Shown here piece by piece: positions 16,238-21,535 of a stretch of DNA of 21,535 nt. The notes beneath the pieces are model-generated. The model was not told the origin of the DNA, searched no databases, and saw only the letters and a list, made by a program, of their open reading frames with translations. The stretch is from a virus. Location: IMG/VR virus record IMGVR_UViG_3300041809_000683, positions 1 through 21,535 of that record, one strand, 5' to 3'. Position numbers and translations under genes: made by a program. Positions within the stretch are counted from its first letter, which is position 1. Every line of letters starts with the position of its first letter.

Positions 16238-16954
16238 ATGGACACTGTCTTGCTTACTCGTCTGGCCACTATAAGAGGTCGGCACAGTCATCTTGGAACT
16301 CAGATTCTCTTCGAGGACAGGAACATTGCTCGACTCCATGGGAAGATTGAGCAACTTGAGAAGGACAAGATCGAACTGGTCAAGGTTCAGACTCTCATTG
16401 ACCGAGCCATAACGACAATCAGCGCAAATGGGATCGGGAAGATCGAGCAAGTTGTGACTGCTGGACTTCATCAAGTCTTCGGAAACAGAGGGAATCTGCG
16501 TTTCGTAGTTGAGAAGAAAGAGGGCAAACGCGGCAACATCTACAAGCTCAAGGTCCAGAAGACTCGCAAAGATGGTCTCGTGATCCAAGGAGATGTTCTC
16601 AAGTCCTTCGGCGGCGGCCTGGCAAATGTCATCAGCTTTCTTCTCCGAGTCATGATGATCAAGAAGTTCCGCTTAACCCCATTTATAGTTCTGGATGAAA
16701 GTTTCTCAAACGTCAGTGCAAACTACTTGCCACAGGTGAGTGCTATGCTAAAATCTCTCACGTCAAAACATGGATTTACAGTACTGCTTGTTACTCATCA
16801 GGCAAGAGTAGCTGAAGAGGCAGATGCTATTTACCAAGCAGTTCCCAGTGATGACGAGAATGGTTCACCTCAACTTGTGAAGACAGAATTTTCGGAGGAT
16901 CTTTTTGCTTCAGTTGTTCCTTTCGATCCTCCCATAGCTGATGAATCGATTTAG
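16238..16954 (+). CDS. SMC/Rad50/gp46-like ATPase, C-terminal half only
   Basis: 238 aa from ATG 16238. Residues 25-62 form a charged coiled coil. The ABC signature-like SFGGG is at 123-127, the Walker B FIVLDE at 149-154 (Asp153, Glu154), and the switch histidine in VTHQ at 187. No Walker A is present, so the protein is only the second half of the usual head domain; the first half would have to come from another gene. Related proteins work with a nuclease in recombination and end processing. An in-frame TTG at 16190 with GAGG three bases upstream is an alternative start overlapping the previous gene; the ATG has no clear ribosome site. Residues ~197-238 are encoded opposite the end of the HNH gene and may not be original. 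Confidence 0.72.
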   Translation: MDTVLLTRLATIRGRHSHLGTQILFEDRNIARLHGKIEQLEKDKIELVKVQTLIDRAITTISANGIGKIEQVVTAGLHQVFGNRGNLRFVVEKKEGKRGNIYKLKVQKTRKDGLVIQGDVLKSFGGGLANVISFLLRVMMIKKFRLTPFIVLDESFSNVSANYLPQVSAMLKSLTSKHGFTVLLVTHQARVAEEADAIYQAVPSDDENGSPQLVKTEFSEDLFASVVPFDPPIADESI

Positions 16955-17531
16955 ATATCTTCTTTTTGGTTTCCTCAGAAAGAGGATGACGAACTCTATT
17001 TCTAGCTGATTTTGACATTTTCCTTCGATGTTCTTTGGTAAGTGTTTTCCCAAGGCTAGATTCCTTAATCCTGCATTTAACTGCTTCTGAAATTACATGT
17101 CCTCTAAGAGATTCTGATATCCTTCTCTTGGTTTCTTTAGAATGTACTTTGTTCTTGTTCCACTTCGAGAATTCGAGTTTAGAACGCTCATACTCTTGGG
17201 CATATTCATCCAAGAGAGATATGTCTAGTTTCTTATAGCGATCAGCCCACATTAGTCTCCAGGCAATAAGTACACTTGGCTCGTTAGGCAGGATTTGCCA
17301 CAAAAGATAATGACTCTTGAAATGATCCCGAGCAGCAAGGGATTTTCTATTCCAGGGAAATTCTCTCATTTTACGGTACTCTGAGAAGAGAGCCTGAGGT
17401 AGAATGTGATGATTTTCTCTGTATTCATTGACTGAAGGTGAAGTGCACTTTTCAACAAAGGAAAGATATAACTCCAAAGCAGGTTTATCAGCATTGGGAA
17501 ATTTCTCTAAGAAAAGTTGAGGTAATGACAT
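16827..17531 (-). CDS. HNH homing endonuclease with NUMOD3 repeats
   Basis: 234 aa, antisense to the operon. The HNH core is ENHHILPQ (His41-His42), PWNRK (Asn61) and DHFKSHYLL (His70, His74), with the same spacing as the HNH protein at 8652-9593. Residues ~130-195 contain three NUMOD3-like DNA-binding motifs (SKETKRRISESLRGH, TKEHRRKMSKSARNR, SEETKKKISKS). The last ~42 residues are encoded inside the 3' end of the ATPase gene on the other strand. There is no clear Shine-Dalgarno site; GTAGTAT stands 10 bases before the ATG, as in the first HNH gene. The gene is A/T-rich compared with its neighbours, as expected for a recent mobile insertion. Confidence 0.88.
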   Translation of the reverse strand: MSLPQLFLEKFPNADKPALELYLSFVEKCTSPSVNEYRENHHILPQALFSEYRKMREFPWNRKSLAARDHFKSHYLLWQILPNEPSVLIAWRLMWADRYKKLDISLLDEYAQEYERSKLEFSKWNKNKVHSKETKRRISESLRGHVISEAVKCRIKESSLGKTLTKEHRRKMSKSARNRVRHPLSEETKKKISKSIHQLWEDRKEQLKQKDPPKILSSQVEVNHSRHHWELLGK

Positions 17532-17598
17532 GTTAAGTACAATACTACTTCAGCGACTAAAGCTAAAATCAATGGAGGAAGTAGTATCTAGAATTAAC
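17532..17598. promoter_or_regulatory. Inverted repeat at divergent starts
   Basis: ATACTACTT (17542-17550) is inverted exactly at 17579-17587 (AAGTAGTAT), and the outer GTTAA (17532-17536) pairs with TTAAC (17594-17598). The repeat lies between the HNH start and the next gene's start and could be an operator, a promoter pair or an endonuclease target; the role is unknown. Confidence 0.45.
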
Positions 17599-17904
17599 GA
17601 ATTGATACATCGACACTGCAGGAAGTATCTCAAGAGAAATCTCAAGCCTTGCCCCTACAATTGCAGCAAAGCCAAGTGGAACGGACCTCGGCTTATTTGC
17701 TGTGAGGGTCGTAACAGCCTAGACCCAGAGAAATGCTTCAGACCAGAGAAGTTCGTGCCGATATTCACCAAGTCCGAACTATACGAGCAATTCAAGAACG
17801 ATCTTCGAGATCCAGAGACTTTGGTTCGTGAATACCGAGACCTGGCGATTCTTTTTTGGTGCGTGGGCGCTGACGGAGACATCATAGAGGAAACCAAGAA
17901 ATGA
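17572..17904 (+). CDS. Cysteine-rich small protein, function unknown
   Basis: 110 aa from ATG 17572. The frame extends up to an ATG at 17530, but that overlaps the HNH start and adds an atypical Leu-rich leader, so the inner ATG is preferred although neither has a strong ribosome site. Cysteines at 27 and 31 (CPYNC), 43-44 and 55 (RLICCEGR, EKC) could hold a zinc ion. The start is helical and basic, the end acidic. I do not recognise a family. The stop overlaps the next ATG (ATGA), the first of a run of overlapping small genes leading to the primase-like gene. Confidence 0.65.
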   Translation: MEEVVSRINELIHRHCRKYLKRNLKPCPYNCSKAKWNGPRLICCEGRNSLDPEKCFRPEKFVPIFTKSELYEQFKNDLRDPETLVREYRDLAILFWCVGADGDIIEETKK

Positions 17905-18092
17905 CAGAACCTGCTCAGTTTACCGATATCGAAGTTGAAGAATGCTGGCCTGAAGATTTGGACAGAATCGTACAACAGCTTGGGCCAGCGTCCTGGAATG
18001 GTAAATCCTGTAAGGTGCGTTGTTTCGCCAATTCAGTGGGATTCATCAAGTTTGCTATCAATCGCCAAGGCTACGGAAAGGTTGTCGAATGA
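17901..18092 (+). CDS. Small hypothetical protein
   Basis: 63 aa. The start overlaps the previous stop as ATGA and the stop overlaps the next ATG the same way, which supports a real, coupled gene. The protein starts acidic (DIEVEECWPEDLDRIVQQL) and ends basic (FIKFAINRQGYGKVVE). No known motif was seen. Confidence 0.6.
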   Translation: MTEPAQFTDIEVEECWPEDLDRIVQQLGPASWNGKSCKVRCFANSVGFIKFAINRQGYGKVVE

Positions 18093-18277
18093 AGATTAAT
18101 CGCATGACCATCGAGGTTGAAGTTCCGGTTCGGACTGTGAAGTCTCGAGACTTACTGGCAGCTGTAGTAGACTATCTGAACAAGCAGGACATTCCTCATC
18201 AAGCCCAAATGGGATTGGAGATAATAAGTCCCAACACTCAGATTGGAAAGTACACAGAGTGGCCTCCTCATGATTAA
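18089..18277 (+). CDS. Small hypothetical protein
   Basis: 62 aa from ATG 18089; the frame is open further upstream but the ATGA overlap with the previous gene decides the start. It reads as a strand (INRMTIEVEVPV), a helix (SRDLLAAVVDYLNKQ) and a strand, a small alpha/beta domain. No family is recognised. The last eight bases overlap the next tiny gene. Confidence 0.6.
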   Translation: MKINRMTIEVEVPVRTVKSRDLLAAVVDYLNKQDIPHQAQMGLEIISPNTQIGKYTEWPPHD

Positions 18278-18365
18278 AAAGAAGTTCAAGTGTCCCAGTC
18301 GTAACTGTCGTAGAAGTACGAGTCACTTCGGGAAATACTGCAACAAACACAAGGATGATCAATGA
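18270..18365 (+). CDS. 31-aa zinc-finger-like mini-protein
   Basis: 31 codons plus stop. The product is strongly basic with a metal-site pattern: Cys8, Cys13, His19, Cys24 and His27 (KCPSRNC, then YCNKHK). The start overlaps the preceding stop (ATGATTAA, eight bases) and the stop overlaps the ATG of the primase-like gene (ATGA), so it fits exactly into the chain of coupled genes. This context is the main reason to accept such a short gene. It may bind DNA or RNA; a role with the primase-like protein is only a guess from position. Confidence 0.6.
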   Translation: MIKKKFKCPSRNCRRSTSHFGKYCNKHKDDQ

Positions 18366-19165
18366 CGGGAATTGAATGGTACCAGTCTTGGTGGCAAGAT
18401 GTTCCCTTACTGATTTCTGAAACGAATGTCATCTATCGCAAGAAGGTAGCCAAGGGTCAATCAGACAAGGTCACGGCCACCAAAAAGAAGATCATCTCCG
18501 AGCGTGGATGGGAGCCCTGTGCTCATTTGATTGAGAAGAACTTCAATCAGATTCTCGAGGAACTGAATTTCTTTTATGTGCCCAAGGGATTCCTCCCTGG
18601 ACCATGCTTTGTCTTCCCTCAGAGAGATCTGACGGGTGCTTTCACCCGAGCTCAAACACGACCCTTGTACCAAGTGTTCTTCAATTCTGATGAAGGCGAG
18701 AGTATTGCCAAATACTGCGTTGCCGGTTGCAAGAAGGACGACTTCAACGGACCAATCTGGTTGGGCAATGATCCACGAACTTTACAGATGATCGTGGAAT
18801 TGGGATGGGTTATCATTGTAGAAGGACCCTTCGATCTCTTGGCCTGTCGTCTTCTGTGTCCAGATATTCCTTTCCTTTGTTCCATGACCAAAAACATCGG
18901 CGAGAGACATGAAGACTACCTTCGCATGATGGGCGTCACCAAGATATTTCTGATGTATGACAACGAAGCTCCCAAAGTAGGCAAGGACGTGGGAGCCGGA
19001 AACCTTTCGATGTGGAAGATTCAGAATCACATCAAGTGGTGCCAGGTAGACGTTATCCTTTCCCCGGCGGAAGATGCTTCGGCTTGCCTTAAGAGCCCTG
19101 TCAAGGCTAGACTTCTCAAATCTCGAATTCTTTCAGCAGTTCCGGTATCAGTTAGTCATGAATGA
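18362..19165 (+). CDS. DNA primase-like TOPRIM protein
   Basis: 267 aa. Residues 60-105 resemble the N-terminal part of the DnaG catalytic core (LNFFYVPKGF, CFVFPQRDLTGAFTRAQTR). The TOPRIM domain shows IIVEGPFDLLA with Glu154, and FLMYDNEAPK with Asp200, where DnaG proteins normally have DND; here the second Asp is replaced by Glu202 one step on. Members make RNA primers for lagging-strand synthesis. The N-terminal CHC2 zinc domain and any helicase domain are absent, so this is a core-only primase or a TOPRIM protein of other use. It is coupled to the small genes upstream by an ATGA overlap. Confidence 0.72.
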   Translation: MTGIEWYQSWWQDVPLLISETNVIYRKKVAKGQSDKVTATKKKIISERGWEPCAHLIEKNFNQILEELNFFYVPKGFLPGPCFVFPQRDLTGAFTRAQTRPLYQVFFNSDEGESIAKYCVAGCKKDDFNGPIWLGNDPRTLQMIVELGWVIIVEGPFDLLACRLLCPDIPFLCSMTKNIGERHEDYLRMMGVTKIFLMYDNEAPKVGKDVGAGNLSMWKIQNHIKWCQVDVILSPAEDASACLKSPVKARLLKSRILSAVPVSVSHE

Positions 19166-19198
19166 GTGGCAATTCTTTGAGGAAATGGACAGGGAGAC

Positions 19199-19474
19199 AT
19201 GCTGCTAGCTGTTCCAGGCATCATACCGGGTCGTCCTCGATTCGGGTACCCCAGTACAGAACCATGCTGGGTTTGTGGCCGACACAATAACAACCAGGCT
19301 GAACCCAGATTCCTCTATGTGGTCTGTGAAGATCACCAGAATGTTCCATCAACAGAGATAAACCGGAGATTCAGAGACCATAGTGAGTGTCTACGTCGAT
19401 CCGCTCTTCGAGTACGGAGGCAGTGCGACCTTCAAATGGAAGCACAGTTGTCACATGTATGCCGACACCCTTGA
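19199..19474 (+). CDS. Small zinc-finger-like protein
   Basis: 91 aa. Residues 23-46 show a C-x2-C ... C-x2-H pattern (CWVCGRH, then VVCEDH), typical of a small treble-clef or HNH-like zinc site, after a Pro/Gly-rich start. The last ~30 residues (from CLRRSALRVRR) lie opposite in frame to the start of the DUF4031 gene and look less natural, with many Arg codons; they may reflect a lost stop codon or frameshift. The ribosome site is AGGGAG, 3 bases before the ATG. No family is assigned. Confidence 0.5.
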   Translation: MLLAVPGIIPGRPRFGYPSTEPCWVCGRHNNNQAEPRFLYVVCEDHQNVPSTEINRRFRDHSECLRRSALRVRRQCDLQMEAQLSHVCRHP

Positions 19475-19641
19475 AGAACTTCACGCCATGGCGAAGAAGA
19501 TCGGGATGAGAAGTGAGTGGTTTCAGAACAAAGAGAATGGTGACCTGCCCCATTCTGCCCCATTACGATTTGGTTGAGAGCAGAAGAGTGAAAGCAATAA
19601 TGTTTGGAGCCGTGGAACACACCAGACATCAGATGGTTTGA
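19383..19641 (+). pseudogene. DUF4031 family gene, frameshifted by 10-bp duplication
   Basis: From GTG 19383 the frame gives MSVYVDPLFEYGG, then HSCHMYADTLEELHAMA and IGMRSEWFQNKENGDL, the pattern of DUF4031 proteins (VYVD ... H.LAD..EELH.FA..IG..R.WFQ). At this point CTGCCCCATT is present twice in tandem (19545-19554 and 19555-19564). Removing one copy restores one frame: DLPHYDLVESRRVKAIMFGA, ending HTRHQMV at the TGA 19639-19641, 82 aa in all, which is the expected end of the family. As written, translation stops at 19577 after PLRFG. The function of the family is not known. It is either a real pseudogene or an assembly error; the underlying family call is firm. Confidence 0.82.
19545..19564 (+). 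repeat. 10-bp tandem duplication
   Basis: CTGCCCCATT occurs twice without spacer and breaks the DUF4031 frame. Confidence 0.95.
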
Positions 19642-19667
19642 GTATCGAAGAGCAAGGAGAGAATCGA

Positions 19668-21062
19668 ATGTATAAGCGTGGAAATTGGTCTGTGCTGGGA
19701 GTGAAGAAAAACGACAAGCTGCTGGAAGCCATCGGTCAGCCAAGGATGATGCTGGAACTGTCGGCTCTGGTTGCCCTGGTGAGTTGCAAGATGAAGGAAA
19801 TCACGACGTCAGGCATCAATCCATTTGCTCAGCCTCGTTTGGATGAAACTATCTATGCGGTGACCAGTGATTCCACGGACGAGCCTTCGGTATTCCTGGA
19901 GAACCTGTACCACTATGCCAAGGACACCCCGGCTGACCGGGCGATCGCGGACATCGATCCCTACCTCCCATTCGTCGGACTCAGTGAATCCGACTACAGT
20001 CTGGGCGACGAGAAATTTGCCTTCTGGTATGTCATCAATCAGTGGAAGGACTCGAACGACGCGGCGAGTTTCAAGGAGAAGCTCTGCTACGAGAGGTTCG
20101 AACGTCCCTATGCGTTCATCAGTGGTGACGACAAGAAGCACGTCGATGCAGAAGCCTCCTCGCAGACAGCCATCCTCCGCCGGCAGTTTCCGGTCTTCAT
20201 TGATTTCCGGGCGGGACTGATCTTCGCTGAGACCACTGCTGGCCCTGAGATTGAGATTCTACTTGACACTTTCAAGACCATCGGACTGGAAATCGAAGGT
20301 CGTCACTGGGAGTTTGACAACGATCCTCTCTGGATGTTCAAGTTTCTGAACTTCGCGGCAGAGAACACCAAGTACAAGGAAGAATTTGCCAAGCGTGCCG
20401 AAGAACTGACCATGTTCTCCAAGGGCAACATTGCGAAGCTCGAGAACAAGGCCATGGAGGCAATTGTCTCGAACTACTATTCCTTGGCCGAACTTCCCAA
20501 CGCTCTGTGGGCTGGCTTGAAGGCACCGGCTCAGTTCCGGCTACACCCCGCGAGCGACACCCCTATTGGCGCCACGACACCGAGCAATGCGTGGACCGTG
20601 CTCAATTTCACGGACGATGCTCAAGTGTTCGCTTCGGGTGTGGTCATCCAGGAACTTTACACCAGGATCAATAAGGCTGACCAGAGCGAGAAGATCATCC
20701 GCAAGGATCTCTTCACCCTCACCATCGACCCGTCCATCAACAACTTGGACTTGGGTGTGGCCTTCCTCAAGGGATTCGATCTTCCCAAGATCAAGACAGA
20801 GATCAATCGTGAAGTGAAGAAGACCAAGACCAACCTGGCAATCTCTCAGTACTGGATGCGCTGGCTCCAGGAAATGGAAGAGGCCGTCCTCACCTTCATC
20901 AGTTGTGTTCGAGACACCCTCGAGCTTTCCGGCAGCGCCAAGGCTGGTATCCTTCCCATGGATCTCGACGATGACAAGAGCGGAACTTTCGTGATGGGCA
21001 CGGACGTGAGTTCCGTCAGCGATTCGCCAGCTGTGGTGTTCATCGACAAGAAAACGGCATGA
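19668..21062 (+). CDS. Unrecognised 464-aa protein of the replication region
   Basis: 464 aa from ATG 19668, chosen because AAGGAGA lies 7 bases upstream; a TTG at 19638 is in frame but lacks such a site. The protein is soluble-looking, acidic and mixed alpha/beta, with no membrane segment. The segment FPVFIDFRAGLIFAETTAGPEIEILLDTFKTIGLEIE (about residues 180-215), followed by a long helical part and a C-terminal helix (EEAVLTFISCVRDTLEL), faintly recalls the layout of RdgC-type DNA-binding proteins, but the likeness is too weak for a name. The acidic end (DLDDDKSG) is unusual. It follows the broken DUF4031 gene and ends just before a 27-aa ORF. Confidence 0.7.
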   Translation: MYKRGNWSVLGVKKNDKLLEAIGQPRMMLELSALVALVSCKMKEITTSGINPFAQPRLDETIYAVTSDSTDEPSVFLENLYHYAKDTPADRAIADIDPYLPFVGLSESDYSLGDEKFAFWYVINQWKDSNDAASFKEKLCYERFERPYAFISGDDKKHVDAEASSQTAILRRQFPVFIDFRAGLIFAETTAGPEIEILLDTFKTIGLEIEGRHWEFDNDPLWMFKFLNFAAENTKYKEEFAKRAEELTMFSKGNIAKLENKAMEAIVSNYYSLAELPNALWAGLKAPAQFRLHPASDTPIGATTPSNAWTVLNFTDDAQVFASGVVIQELYTRINKADQSEKIIRKDLFTLTIDPSINNLDLGVAFLKGFDLPKIKTEINREVKKTKTNLAISQYWMRWLQEMEEAVLTFISCVRDTLELSGSAKAGILPMDLDDDKSGTFVMGTDVSSVSDSPAVVFIDKKTA

Positions 21063-21068
21063 GGACTT

Positions 21069-21152
21069 ATGACCGCCAAAGAAGAAGTGATTGAAATCCT
21101 CAACAGGATGAGATTCAGGCAGCACTGGATTGAAATGGGAATGAAGCCGTGA
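21069..21152 (+). CDS. 27-aa mini-protein
   Basis: 27 codons with a GAGG site 5 bases before the ATG; the stop overlaps the next start (GTGA). The product is an amphipathic basic helix (AKEEVIEILNRMRFRQHWIEMG). It could be a real small gene or a leader for translational coupling of the next gene. Confidence 0.45.
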   Translation: MTAKEEVIEILNRMRFRQHWIEMGMKP

Positions 21153-21535
21153 GAGTTACCTTTACCTGCATATCCGACACTCATGGATTCCAAGGCCACA
21201 TGAGGTTGCCAGATGGAGATCTACTCATTCATGCTGGTGATTTTTCCATGAATGGAAATCCCATCCAGGTCCTCAATTTCCTAGCCTGGTTTGAAGAGGT
21301 GTGTTCGAAGTTTAACAGTGAGGACTTTACTCCTGAGACCATTGCTGATGCCTTGGAAGCAGAAAATCTCATCTCAATGAACGCTCATCTCGAGGCTCTG
21401 CGTCGCATCAGTGAGGCCCTGGGCCATCCGTATAGAGGCGACACCACCAAGTCCTGTCTCGACCTGGCAGACCTTGCTGTCATCAAGATTGGAATTGGTC
21501 TTGGGAAAGAAGAGGATCTAAAGAACAATCCGTTC
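21149..21535 (+). CDS. Calcineurin-like phosphoesterase start, possibly fused, 3' end outside
   Basis: 129 codons are visible from GTG 21149 to the right edge with no stop. Residues 1-45 are the clear start of a metallophosphoesterase: TCISDTHG (Asp and His for metal 1), LPDGDLLIHAGDFS (the GD motif) and VLNFLAWFEEV. Normally the GNHD motif follows within about 15-25 residues, but here the text changes to a polar helical segment (NSEDFTPETIADALEAEN, then LRRISEALGH and LADLAVIKIGIGLG) with no GNHD in the window. This is either an in-frame join to another gene after a deletion, or a large insertion with the missing motifs further right. The start overlaps the previous stop (GTGA). Confidence 0.65.
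   Translation, partial: MRVTFTCISDTHGFQGHMRLPDGDLLIHAGDFSMNGNPIQVLNFLAWFEEVCSKFNSEDFTPETIADALEAENLISMNAHLEALRRISEALGHPYRGDTTKSCLDLADLAVIKIGIGLGKEEDLKNNPF

Noticed and set aside
19540-19580. Programmed frameshift in the DUF4031 gene
   Set aside because: No slippery heptamer is seen, and an exact tandem duplication explains the shift more simply.
2-21535. CRISPR array or defence system
   Set aside because: No regularly spaced repeats and no recognisable defence genes were seen.

Overview
The window looks like part of the genome of a large tailed dsDNA bacteriophage with a contractile tail (myovirus type). The evidence is a tail sheath and a tail tube gene, a protease/scaffold/major-capsid block laid out much as in T4-like phages, and replication genes directly downstream. 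Nothing resembles host chromosome, and no tRNA or rRNA gene was seen. Base composition is near 50% GC in the structural genes and clearly more A/T-rich in the three homing endonuclease genes.

Left part (1-5120): the C-terminal part of the tail sheath gene runs in from the left edge and ends at a strong hairpin terminator. A proline-rich charged protein, a GIY-YIG homing endonuclease and the tail tube gene follow, closed by a second strong terminator. Middle (5120-12320): a small zinc-ribbon protein, a probable capsid maturation protease carrying a C/H-rich zinc-binding-like insert, a very acidic 683-aa scaffold-like protein, a terminator, an antisense HNH endonuclease, a group I intron core, the 3' exon of a probable capsid decoration protein, the major capsid protein, and a small protein with a SAP/HeH-like tail. 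Then comes a 952-aa multi-domain surface protein with Asp-box, PKD-like and FN3-like segments (12346-15204).

Right part (15219-21535): the content changes to DNA metabolism. It holds a tentative sliding-clamp-like protein, the C-terminal half of an SMC/Rad50/gp46-type ATPase, a second antisense HNH endonuclease, a run of very small overlapping genes including a 31-codon zinc-finger ORF, a TOPRIM primase-like protein, two more small genes (one a DUF4031 family gene broken by a 10-bp tandem duplication), an unrecognised 464-aa protein, a 27-aa ORF, and the start of a calcineurin-like phosphoesterase that departs from its family after the second metal motif and runs off the right edge. Many right-arm genes overlap by 4-8 bases, which suggests translational coupling in one operon.

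The most interesting spots are: the HNH plus group I intron insertion just upstream of the capsid gene, with no convincing 5' exon and an imperfect direct repeat at its borders; the frameshifted DUF4031 gene; the tail-to-tail overlap of HNH gene and ATPase gene; the carbohydrate-binding-like insertion in the capsid protein; and the possible fusion at the right edge. All functional names rest on reading motifs by eye, without database searches.
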